Assembly (NCBI GenBank): GCA_900545865.1
Contig: URAN01000025.1
Coordinates: 1-37,322, forward strand
Direction of reading: 5' to 3'
Origin: an uncultured Eubacteriales bacterium
Lineage (GTDB): Bacteria; Bacillota; Clostridia; Monoglobales; Monoglobaceae
Length of the DNA: 37,322 bases
A program made the translations under genes and the position numbers. This document shows, piece by piece, positions 1 through 7,978 of this stretch (position 1 is its first letter; the number at the start of each line of letters is the position of its first letter). The notes under the pieces are model-generated. The model was not told where the DNA came from and did no database searches. It worked only from the letters and a program-made list of their open reading frames with translations.

Positions 1-949
1 CTACATTTGAAACGTCACCGACTCTCTCCCAACCGCGCGGTGCAAGGAAATAGCCGCCGGGAGTGTATATAACCTTTTGGGGGTCTTTTAAATCCGTCAT
101 AAAGCAATATAAAACATATCTCAGTCCTGCCGCTGTGTTTCTCACACCGTGAGCAATGTGCAGCCAGCCGTCCTTAGTTTTTATAGGCGGCGCTCCGGCA
201 CCGTTTTTCACCTCTTTGATTGTATGATAAACTCTTTTTTCGATTATATTTTCCTCGGTTATTTTGGCATTTTCCATGCTGTCAACCAATGCACAGCCTA
301 TACCGCCGCCCGAACCTACATCTATAAATCCGTCTGACGGTCTGGTGTAGAGCATATATTTGCCGCCTACAAATTCCGGATGAAGAACAACGTTTCTCTG
401 CTGATACCTTGTATCAAGGTCAGGAATCCTTTCCCACTTAATCAAATCCTTTGTGCGAACAATTCCGCATTTTGCAACGGCAGACGAGGTATCGTCCACA
501 GCTTTGTCCTTTCTTTCCGAGCAGAACAAACCGTAAATCCAGCCGTCCTCGTGCTGTGTAAGCCTCATATCATACACATTCGTGTCGTCCTCGCCATACT
601 TTGGAAGTCTTACGGGATATTTGTCAAACACAAAATTGTCAACTCCGTTGTCGGAACGGGCAACAGCGAAAAAAGATTTCCTGTCGTAACCCTCAACACG
701 GGCAACAAGAACATATTTGCCATCCAAATATATCGCACCTGAATTGAACACAGCATTCACACCGATGCGCTCCAAAAGATATGGATTTGTTTCTTCATTT
801 AAATCGTATCTCCACTCAAGCGGAATATGCTCATTGGTGAGAACAGGATTTTCGTATCGGTCAAAAATTCCGTTGTACCAGCTATCGTTAATTATATTTT
901 TCTTTGCTGTCAAAGCATTATGTTTTGCAATCAATTCTGTTTTTTTCAC
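1..949 (-). CDS. GH130 4-O-beta-D-mannosyl-D-glucose phosphorylase-like, 3' end outside window
   Basis: Cytoplasmic GH130 phosphorylase. Members of this group split Man-beta-1,4-Glc with phosphate to mannose 1-phosphate and glucose. Translation of the minus strand gives 316 residues before the window edge, against about 390 for the family, so the C-terminus is missing. Seen: ENPVLTNEHIPLEWRYDLN near residue 33, KYVLVARVEGYDRKSFFAVA near 79, and VYDMRLTQHEDGWIYG near 125, whose Asp127 matches the family's proposed general acid. These blocks resemble mannosylglucose phosphorylases more than the mannan-oligosaccharide branch. The start is GTG at 949, with AAGGAG seven bases upstream. It follows the GH94 gene by 15 bp and is clearly in the same operon. 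There is no signal peptide. Specificity comes from remembered family patterns, not from a search. Confidence 0.85.
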   Translation of the reverse strand, partial: MKKTELIAKHNALTAKKNIINDSWYNGIFDRYENPVLTNEHIPLEWRYDLNEETNPYLLERIGVNAVFNSGAIYLDGKYVLVARVEGYDRKSFFAVARSDNGVDNFVFDKYPVRLPKYGEDDTNVYDMRLTQHEDGWIYGLFCSERKDKAVDDTSSAVAKCGIVRTKDLIKWERIPDLDTRYQQRNVVLHPEFVGGKYMLYTRPSDGFIDVGSGGGIGCALVDSMENAKITEENIIEKRVYHTIKEVKNGAGAPPIKTKDGWLHIAHGVRNTAAGLRYVLYCFMTDLKDPQKVIYTPGGYFLAPRGWERVGDVSNV

Positions 950-964
950 TTGAATACTCCTTAT

Positions 965-3373
965 CTATTTACCCATAATAACAAGAATATCGAGTTCTTT
1001 TTTATCTTTAAGCTGACTCGCATCTATAAAATTTCCGTCAAACCTTTTGCCATTGTATTCTATATATTTTACACCCTTTTCAATATGTTCGGGGTTTTCA
1101 AAAGATATATTCAGAGTACATCCTCTGAAAAGCCTTTTCACCTTATATCCGTCCCATTCGCCGGGAATACACGGATCCAAAACAATCCCGCCAAGAACCG
1201 GACGAACACCAAGCAAATACTGTGTAGCAGCCACATTCATCCAAGTAACCGTACCTGAAATATGAGAAATATTTCCCCATCCATGTTTGTTGTTTGGATA
1301 ACCTACGATATTGCTGCACCATGTATACGGCTCGGATTTATAACACTCCAGGCCAACCTTGTTCAGTGCGTTATGCGGTACTAAATCATTATAGTACTTC
1401 CATGCGAGCTCCGCATTGCCCAGCATAGCTTCTGCAACAACAGCCCATGTATGAGCATGACAGAAAACCGCACCGTTTTCACCGGTACCCGGATTATAAC
1501 CGCTAAACGGTTCTTTAACTTTTGGCCATGTTTCAAATCCCGGAGATAATTTCATTAACCCTACACCGGTATCAAGTCTTTTATTGACTTCGTCCATGGT
1601 TTTCCGCTGCATGTCATATGTGCCTAAATTACCTATAACAGACCACGTCTGAGAATTTATCCATATCTTACCAAACTCATCATCTTCGCTGCCTATAGGA
1701 TTGCCGTCATCATCAAAGCATCTATACCACCACTTGCCGTTCCATGCATTTTTCAGTATACTGTTCTGCTGCATCTCAAGATATGAATTTAGTTTTTCTT
1801 CAGATTTGTGATCACCGATATGTTTAGCCAATTCCAACAAAAGTCTGAGAACATATGCATACTGCTGACCTGTAAATACAGATTCACCCAAACCATTTTC
1901 TGAAAACTTGTGTATAATATCATTCCAGTCGCCGTTAAAGGTAAGCGGAAGTCCGTGCGCTCCAAGGTTATTCTGCGTAAATTCAACAGCAGCCAAAAGG
2001 TGCTCCCACACAGTTGCTTGCTCACCTTCGCTCATGTGATCGTTCGCAAGATAGCATACCTTTTTATTCAATATATCAATATCACCTGTTTCGCAAATCA
2101 GATAATATGCAAGCATTGACGGCCACAAATGATCATCACAGCGCACTTTGAAATCCGGAAGACAATTTTTGTTATCGCCCTCGCAGTGAATGGCATTTCC
2201 TGCTTTATATTGTTTACTTAAAAGATACAGAAGTCTGTCCTCACACATTTTTGCATCTCTGTATGTCATCGCAAACATATCCTGACAGGTATCTCTGTAA
2301 CCGAGAGTTCTTGTTCCGGGCGCATTTACATTTATGCATCTTGAATATCTTGCCGTGTGCACGGACGCAACAGGTCCCCATATATTAATCTGCCTCATGG
2401 CATTTTCGTCAGGAATTCGGCATTCAAATTTACTCAAAAAATCATTCCAGAATAAATCCAGTTTTTCCTCCTGTTTTACTTTGTTTTCAGAATTTCTCAA
2501 ATTATTTACAGCGTTTGTCGCTTTTTTCTTTGCATTTTCAAAGTCAGTAATTCCTCCCTGCTCCGCACCTATAAAAAACGCTGCATTTTCCGACATTCCC
2601 TTTTTGCAGGAAAGCTTTATGTGAAGTGCACAGCATGCTTCTCCCGAATTGATTTCATCATTGGTGCAAGTGCCGTTTTCTACCGCCAAAGGATTATTTT
2701 CAAAGCGATAATTTCCCATAAATGCATCTCGGTCACCACTGTAACTCTCAACTTTTCTGTCACTCGAAAAATATACCAATGGAATTTTTTGCGGTTCAAT
2801 TTTATCTTCGCGATGATTTAAATAAAATAAAATTTCATTTGAGTTATCAAACCATGTTTTGTGCATATGCCGCCAGTAATATTCATTCATAAATTCATCC
2901 AGAATTTTTTGCTGTGAAAGCTCCATATATGCAAATACGTCAAATTCCTTATCAGTATCATTGTTTATAATGCTCAAATCCCAAACGCAAATATCATAAT
3001 CGGGCGCAATATATAATGTGAGAGTTGCCTTTGTGCCGTTTTTTTCGGCAACAAATCTGCTTTTGCCCGGCATATGCTCTGCATGATAGTCATTCAGCTT
3101 CTCTTCAGCGGGTCTGAACGTTGGCGACCAGATTGTACCGTCTTTTTCACGAATGTATATATAAAATCCCGGAGAATCTATCGGCATATTAAAGCTTCTG
3201 TACCTTGTTAGCTTGTATCTGGCAGGATTTTCAAGCCAAAGCGTTCCTCCGCCGACATGCGATACAAAACCATGCATATGTCCGTTTGATATATAATTTA
3301 TCCACGGGGTTGGTAAATCTGTTTTATTTATTTGAATATATTTTTCAGCATCATTGAAAATATAGTCGTTCAT
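965..3373 (-). CDS. GH94 cellobiose phosphorylase-like enzyme
   Basis: Cytoplasmic inverting phosphorylase of family GH94, 802 residues, the usual length for cellobiose and chitobiose phosphorylases. It would release glucose 1-phosphate from a beta-linked disaccharide. Seen: an N-terminal beta-sandwich with HGFVSHVGGGTLWLENPARY near residue 34, then the (alpha/alpha)6 barrel with LGYRDTCQD (357-365), CDDHLW (412-417) and FNGDWND (479-485), where Asp485 is the expected general acid. The C-terminal HISGTVTWM and GVRPVLGGIVLDP blocks are also family-typical. There is no signal peptide. GGAGG precedes the ATG at 3373. It is 12 bp downstream of GH31 and 15 bp upstream of GH130. Cellobiose is the default substrate guess; cellobionate, laminaribiose or chitobiose are possible. 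Confidence 0.85.
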   Translation of the reverse strand: MNDYIFNDAEKYIQINKTDLPTPWINYISNGHMHGFVSHVGGGTLWLENPARYKLTRYRSFNMPIDSPGFYIYIREKDGTIWSPTFRPAEEKLNDYHAEHMPGKSRFVAEKNGTKATLTLYIAPDYDICVWDLSIINNDTDKEFDVFAYMELSQQKILDEFMNEYYWRHMHKTWFDNSNEILFYLNHREDKIEPQKIPLVYFSSDRKVESYSGDRDAFMGNYRFENNPLAVENGTCTNDEINSGEACCALHIKLSCKKGMSENAAFFIGAEQGGITDFENAKKKATNAVNNLRNSENKVKQEEKLDLFWNDFLSKFECRIPDENAMRQINIWGPVASVHTARYSRCINVNAPGTRTLGYRDTCQDMFAMTYRDAKMCEDRLLYLLSKQYKAGNAIHCEGDNKNCLPDFKVRCDDHLWPSMLAYYLICETGDIDILNKKVCYLANDHMSEGEQATVWEHLLAAVEFTQNNLGAHGLPLTFNGDWNDIIHKFSENGLGESVFTGQQYAYVLRLLLELAKHIGDHKSEEKLNSYLEMQQNSILKNAWNGKWWYRCFDDDGNPIGSEDDEFGKIWINSQTWSVIGNLGTYDMQRKTMDEVNKRLDTGVGLMKLSPGFETWPKVKEPFSGYNPGTGENGAVFCHAHTWAVVAEAMLGNAELAWKYYNDLVPHNALNKVGLECYKSEPYTWCSNIVGYPNNKHGWGNISHISGTVTWMNVAATQYLLGVRPVLGGIVLDPCIPGEWDGYKVKRLFRGCTLNISFENPEHIEKGVKYIEYNGKRFDGNFIDASQLKDKKELDILVIMGK

Positions 3374-3385
3374 TATTGCTCCTCC

Positions 3386-5089
3386 TTAAAGTTTTTCATA
3401 GACGGGAATGTTTTTGGTTTTTACTGTGAATCTTCCGCTTTTTACGGATTTCTTCGTCCAAAAATCCCTCCATTGTCCCGCCGGCAGGTATACTTCTCTT
3501 TCATCGCTGTCATACGACAGCGGCGCAACTATCAAGCTGTCGCAAAATACATATTCATCATCAATCAAATACGTTTCCGAATCATCTGTATAATCCGCGA
3601 CCAGTGCTCTGACAGGCGGTTTACCTGTGCTTTTGTATTCCTCAAATGCTTTTTTCAGCATCGGAACCAATGACTTGCGAAGTTTGAAAAGTTCTTTTAC
3701 TTCCTCCTCGCAATCAAGCTCTTTCCACGGAACATCGGGATAGTTCCATGCGTTTATCACGCACTGAGCCGAGAAAACCGTCGTTTGAATTCGTCTTAAA
3801 AGCTCATCTTTACTCTTGGCGGTGCGAACCTCCGGCGTCCACAATATTCCGGAAAATCCTGAGTTTACAACTCCTCTGATAAAATCTCTGTGGTCATACA
3901 GATCACTGTATAAAGCAAACGGATATGACGCAGACAGCGCACCTGCGTTTCTTACCTCCGACAAGGTCTTTGTATTGCCAAGGCTTTTAAGTATGGTCTG
4001 CATATATAGGATTCCGAACATCTGATGATATTGTTCTCCGTCCATACCGGACGGGAACTCCGCACAGTTCGGAAAACTCCAGTGATTCGTATAATCACTG
4101 CTGTCACACTCATCAAGTTTAAAGCCGTCTATGCCCAAATCAATAAGCTTGTCTTTGTGATACCGAGCAAATATATCTCTTGCCTCTTGCGTCGCAAAGT
4201 CAGGCACAAGTCCTTTCCACACCTCAAAGTTTCCGCTGTACGGTAGCATCTTATCATAAATCGGTGAGGATGCGTCAACAAAAGCGTGTTCCCAAAGGTT
4301 TATATGAAAGCCTTGTCCTTTAAGCTGTTTAATGAGCTTATCGGGCTCCGGGAATCTTTCCTCATCCCAAACATATGAGCACGAATAGCTGTTTGACTGC
4401 CAGCCCGGTTCGAGTCCGATTATATCAACCTTAAAATCGTTTTCTTTAAAATACTTCGCAAGCTCTGTTATCTTTTTTTGGTCATATTCCGCGTACGCTC
4501 GGTATAAAACACCGAGTCCCCATTCGGGAACATCGCAGCCTCCGCCGGAGAACATATTATACTGTGATACTATGTCCAAAATAGTGTCGCCTTCGAAAAT
4601 ATATATATCTATACCCTTTGCCGCCGGTATCTCAACCATCATTACGGTTTCATCACCCTTGCTGCTGTCACCGTAAAGCTCGTCTGTGTTTAAGCCAACC
4701 TTTCTTCTTCCTCCGCTTTTCCTTTTTCTTGTTTTGCTGTATCCGCAATATGCTTCAAGGTATCTGGCGGTATCAAAATACATTCCGTAGCCTTTTGTGG
4801 TAACAAAAAAAGGCACCGGAGCATGAGAATCACCAGTATATGTGACGGGATCGGAATTTGTCCTGAGCGACAACCTGTGTCCCTTATGGTTAAATCCGTT
4901 CAGCTGAAGTCCAAAGCCATATACCTGCTCGTCATATTCCAGAGGGAACTCTAAAACGCACCCCCTCGGTGTAACCTTAAATTTCAGCTTATCACAATCA
5001 TAGACTATACCACTCTCGTTATAGCTTAAGTCTTTGCAAAATATTGACGGCACAATTTTTTCCGGTGTCCCAAAGGTTATTTTTTTCAT
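3386..5089 (-). CDS. GH31-family alpha-glycosidase (specificity unknown)
   Basis: A 567-residue cytoplasmic GH31-type retaining glycosidase. Other members include alpha-glucosidases, alpha-xylosidases and alpha-N-acetylgalactosaminidases. Seen: an N-terminal sandwich with EQVYGFGLQLNGFNHKGHR (54-72); the barrel start DVPEWGLGVLYRAYAEYDQ (186-204); IIGLEPGW (223-230); GIDGFKLDECD (319-329), where Asp326 is the expected nucleophile; and a distal LYSDLYDHRDF block that probably supplies the acid/base Asp. The ending ILWTPEVR differs from the usual GH31 SGxPxWxxDIGGF, so this is a divergent subfamily. It is shorter than typical GH31 enzymes of 650-800 residues and lacks a C-terminal extension. 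The start has AGGAGG seven bases before the ATG. It is the first gene after the terminator at 5111-5182, and no separate strong promoter was found. Confidence 0.75.
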   Translation of the reverse strand: MKKITFGTPEKIVPSIFCKDLSYNESGIVYDCDKLKFKVTPRGCVLEFPLEYDEQVYGFGLQLNGFNHKGHRLSLRTNSDPVTYTGDSHAPVPFFVTTKGYGMYFDTARYLEAYCGYSKTRKRKSGGRRKVGLNTDELYGDSSKGDETVMMVEIPAAKGIDIYIFEGDTILDIVSQYNMFSGGGCDVPEWGLGVLYRAYAEYDQKKITELAKYFKENDFKVDIIGLEPGWQSNSYSCSYVWDEERFPEPDKLIKQLKGQGFHINLWEHAFVDASSPIYDKMLPYSGNFEVWKGLVPDFATQEARDIFARYHKDKLIDLGIDGFKLDECDSSDYTNHWSFPNCAEFPSGMDGEQYHQMFGILYMQTILKSLGNTKTLSEVRNAGALSASYPFALYSDLYDHRDFIRGVVNSGFSGILWTPEVRTAKSKDELLRRIQTTVFSAQCVINAWNYPDVPWKELDCEEEVKELFKLRKSLVPMLKKAFEEYKSTGKPPVRALVADYTDDSETYLIDDEYVFCDSLIVAPLSYDSDEREVYLPAGQWRDFWTKKSVKSGRFTVKTKNIPVYEKL

Positions 5090-5110
5090 ATTTGCCTCCT
5101 GTTTATGTGT

Positions 5111-5182
5111 TATAAAAAGAAATTAGGGGACGCTATGCCCCCTAATTTCAGATTGCCGAAACGAGCAAGCTTTCGGCAATCT
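5111..5182 (-). terminator. Tandem-hairpin intrinsic terminator downstream of the LRR-esterase gene
   Basis: Read leftwards (minus strand), two perfect hairpins occur in tandem. The first has 12-bp arms (5171-5182 with 5150-5161, AGATTGCCGAAA/TTTCGGCAATCT). The second has 11-bp arms (5139-5149 with 5119-5129, GAAATTAGGGG/CCCCTAATTTC) and is followed directly by a TTTTTAT tract at 5118-5111. The second is a textbook intrinsic terminator. The GH31 start codon lies only about 20 bp beyond it, so downstream genes seem to rely on read-through or on a weak promoter that I cannot see. Confidence 0.85.
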
Positions 5183-5233
5183 ATTGTTTTGGATATATCA
5201 ACAATTTTTCATTTCCACGATATTTTACATTTA

Positions 5234-7873
5234 TCACTGCGCGTCATATAAAGGCTTCATTCCGTTTGCCAAATCCCATATAAAGAGCTTTGTTCCGTTG
5301 CCGTTTAAACCTGTTACGGTTGAATCCTCTCCGTATTTTAAAGCAGTAATATTTGCCGCCCGCAGTGTACCGTTATTGTACTCTGCTTTTATGGCAACAG
5401 GCTTTGAGTATGCACGCGACTTAACATTTATCGTTGCGTTATCACCGTCCTTGGTATAGATTACCTTGTACTGATCTTCGAAAGGTGCCTCTGTTATTGC
5501 AAGCTTATTTGTCATAGCACTGTTTGCCGCCCACTTAGCCAATGGCAGTTCAGCAGCGGACAGCTTTTCTGTATCGGCTATATAAGTAACATCGTCCAAT
5601 ATTGCATCTGTCAATTCCTTCAGCAATGTCATTGATGAGATATAGCTGCCCAGCATATTCATATGATAACCGTCATCGCTGAGTTTATCACCGACATATG
5701 TTGTGCGCATATTCTGTACCGCCGTACCGGCCGGAATAAAGTATGTTATTTTGTCCTTATAATCATTCAAAATTTTATTACTGTTTGTGATTATATCGTT
5801 GTACTGGTCAATCGGCGTCAAGCCTTCATCTTTATACTGTATCAAATACTGACCATGTGTGCTGTCTTCCGAAAATGCCCAAGTCTGCAAGCAGCCGTAC
5901 TTGGTATCCGCATTTTTAAGCCCATCAACTATAGCCAGCAACTCATCAAGCTTACCTAATACAGTGCCGTCCGCCTCTATAGAGCTCAGCTGCAAGTCAA
6001 TTATATCCCACGCCTTATCTTTTATTCCATATTCAAATATATCGGACGGTTTTACTGCGGCGTTCTCGCTGTCCGTAATCCAAGCTTGTGCCTCTTCCTC
6101 CGACATGGAATAATCATACCAGCCGTTGTTTTCCCATCTGAAGTAATGATAGTTTGTAAGCTCAGTTACCGCTTTTTCCGCAGTTTTCAAATTACTGTCA
6201 TTTGTTGCCATTTTCCAGTGTCTTGTGATAGACGCACCCGGATAATAGAAGTATCCCAATTCTATATCTGTGAAGCCTTGATCCAATGCTATATGATAAA
6301 GATTTTCCATTGTGTTTCTGCTAAAGCTGTTGCCTATGCTCAAAAGCTTAAGGCTTTTTCCGTAGTTGCTTACCACTTTAACACTTGCGTTTGTTAAAGC
6401 ACTTTGGATACCGGTCTTAGTACTCTCGGAGTTTGTATAGAACATGGTATTATCCGTTACATTTCTAAATGCACTGCCCCAGTTAGCAGTTGTGACCGTA
6501 TCCGGTACCAAAACAGATACATAATGGCTTTCTCTTGTAGAAGATACTTCTGCCGCTTTACTTCCACAGTTCTGGAATGCAGCAACGGCGATAGTTGTAA
6601 CGCCTTTTCCTATAACTATCTCTTTCATATAACTGCAATCCGCAAATGCTGCCATCGGAATTTCTTTAAGCGTTCCCGGAATATTGATTGTTTTTAAATA
6701 ATTGCACGCCTGGAAAGCTCTTTCACCCATTTTATTCAAATCGCGCGGCAGATTTATGCGGAAATCCGACACACTCGGTATATTGCCAAATCCATAAAAT
6801 GCACATTCACCTATCTCTGTCACCGTTTCCGGCAAAACAACCTTGTTTATTTTCGCTCTGTAATCATAAAATCCCTTTCCTGCCATTTGTGAAATATCGT
6901 CTTTATCCGGATATTTATAACCCTCAATTTTGGTTACAGTATACTCGGCATTATTGGCAAGCGTAACCTTTGACGGGATTTCAAAAACGGTATCTTCATT
7001 TGATTCCGGCGCTTTTCCGTCGGTACGTTCTTTTTGATAGATGGGCCAATATATTTCTTTTCTTGTCGCCTTATTAAAATCAGTTATAGATATAGCGGAT
7101 ACATTTTCCGTTCCTCTTATCTGCTCATACTTTACACCGTTATAATCACCGTATACGCTGAGCTTGTCGCTTATGTTTTCACGAGCAACTTTAACAGTTG
7201 AATTCTCATTGGTAAGCATAGGCGCGACAGCGGGGATATGAATCGTTAAAGTTGTCGGTACACTATTAAACGAAAGCGTTTCTATTGTCTTAAAGTTTGC
7301 TCCGAGATAAATATTTTTAAGCGATCCTGCACCATTAAAAACATGATTTCCAAAACTTTCAAGAGAATCCGGGAATGTCACCTCTGTAATATTCGTTCCC
7401 TGAAACACCTGAGAATACACCTTTTTCAGCTGAGAACCGTCGGCAAATGTTACTTTCTTAAGCCATTTGGCAAAAGCAAAAACATAGTCATGCAATTCTG
7501 TCACTGTATTCGGAATAACAACTTCAACAGAGGATGCCGTAAGTCCCGTAACATTTTTAAATGTATTTTTATTCCAATCGGTACCAACGATTCCGACAAC
7601 GGTATATGTTTTTCCGTCATGCTCAACCGTACCGGGGATCTCAAGCTTATTACCGGTTATTGTTGTCGGCAAATACTCAATAATACTAACAGTATCGCCA
7701 AGTTCCTTACCGTTAGGAATACCGTATACATATGTTTCATCTCTAAATTGTTCGGTATACCCACCTGCATTTGCACAATACCCCGACATGGGCGCGGCAC
7801 AAATGCAAGTCAAACAAATGACAAACAAAAATCCAAATATAAATAATTTTTTTCCGGGCATAATTCGTTTCAT
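5234..7873 (-). CDS. Exported BspA-type LRR protein fused to an SGNH (DUF4886-like) hydrolase domain
   Basis: An exported two-part protein of 879 residues from the ATG at 7873, which has GGAGGA upstream. The same frame stays open to 7942, but that region contains the promoter. Residues 1-33 form a signal peptide. Residues about 40-500 hold irregular LRR_5/BspA repeats of the form LPxTVTEIGxxAFxxCxxLKxIxIP, in two groups. Residues about 508-750 form an SGNH hydrolase like the DUF4886 esterases: LLSIGNSFSRN with catalytic Ser516, YYPGASITRHW near 544, and the closing DDGYHMNMLGSY with Asp733/734 and His737. A short beta-rich tail follows. In this context a carbohydrate O-acetylesterase is the best guess. 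It has its own promoter at 7914-7942 and is followed by the terminator at 5111-5182. No SLH domain, LPXTG motif or dockerin is seen. Confidence 0.8.
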   Translation of the reverse strand: MKRIMPGKKLFIFGFLFVICLTCICAAPMSGYCANAGGYTEQFRDETYVYGIPNGKELGDTVSIIEYLPTTITGNKLEIPGTVEHDGKTYTVVGIVGTDWNKNTFKNVTGLTASSVEVVIPNTVTELHDYVFAFAKWLKKVTFADGSQLKKVYSQVFQGTNITEVTFPDSLESFGNHVFNGAGSLKNIYLGANFKTIETLSFNSVPTTLTIHIPAVAPMLTNENSTVKVARENISDKLSVYGDYNGVKYEQIRGTENVSAISITDFNKATRKEIYWPIYQKERTDGKAPESNEDTVFEIPSKVTLANNAEYTVTKIEGYKYPDKDDISQMAGKGFYDYRAKINKVVLPETVTEIGECAFYGFGNIPSVSDFRINLPRDLNKMGERAFQACNYLKTINIPGTLKEIPMAAFADCSYMKEIVIGKGVTTIAVAAFQNCGSKAAEVSSTRESHYVSVLVPDTVTTANWGSAFRNVTDNTMFYTNSESTKTGIQSALTNASVKVVSNYGKSLKLLSIGNSFSRNTMENLYHIALDQGFTDIELGYFYYPGASITRHWKMATNDSNLKTAEKAVTELTNYHYFRWENNGWYDYSMSEEEAQAWITDSENAAVKPSDIFEYGIKDKAWDIIDLQLSSIEADGTVLGKLDELLAIVDGLKNADTKYGCLQTWAFSEDSTHGQYLIQYKDEGLTPIDQYNDIITNSNKILNDYKDKITYFIPAGTAVQNMRTTYVGDKLSDDGYHMNMLGSYISSMTLLKELTDAILDDVTYIADTEKLSAAELPLAKWAANSAMTNKLAITEAPFEDQYKVIYTKDGDNATINVKSRAYSKPVAIKAEYNNGTLRAANITALKYGEDSTVTGLNGNGTKLFIWDLANGMKPLYDAQ

Positions 7874-7913
7874 ATCAATTCCTCCAATTTTTATATAATT
7901 TTTTTGTATTTTG

Positions 7914-7942
7914 ATTATAGCACATAGACTTTTAATATACAA
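7914..7942 (-). promoter_or_regulatory. Sigma-A promoter for the LRR-esterase gene
   Basis: On the minus strand: -35 TTGTAT (7942-7937), a 17-bp spacer, then -10 TATAAT (7919-7914) with a TGC extension. The predicted start point is near 7906, about 33 nt before the ATG. It lies only 37 bp after the GH95 stop codon, so it makes the LRR-esterase gene separately inducible within the long operon. The -35 box is poor, as in activator-dependent promoters, and overlaps the end of the shared motif at 7939-7960. Confidence 0.75.
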
Positions 7943-7960
7943 GTTGAAAAATCTGCAACA
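7939..7960 (-). promoter_or_regulatory. Putative operator, identical 22-bp copy of the element at 30994-31015
   Basis: The plus strand reads ACA AGTTGAAAAATCTGCAACA, identical over 22 bp to 30994-31015. It contains the inverted repeat GTTG-N9-CAAC. In both places it ends within the -35 hexamer and extends about 18 bp upstream, the usual site for an activator contacting sigma. The spacer sequences between -35 and -10 differ, so the identity is selective and does not come from a simple duplication of the whole promoter. Confidence 0.6.
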
Positions 7961-7978
7961 GTCTGCGCACCTCCCGAA

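Noticed and set aside
380..742. Plus-strand open frames opposite GH130 and other enzyme genes
   Set aside because: They are antisense to strongly supported genes, lack ribosome sites and have no family features.
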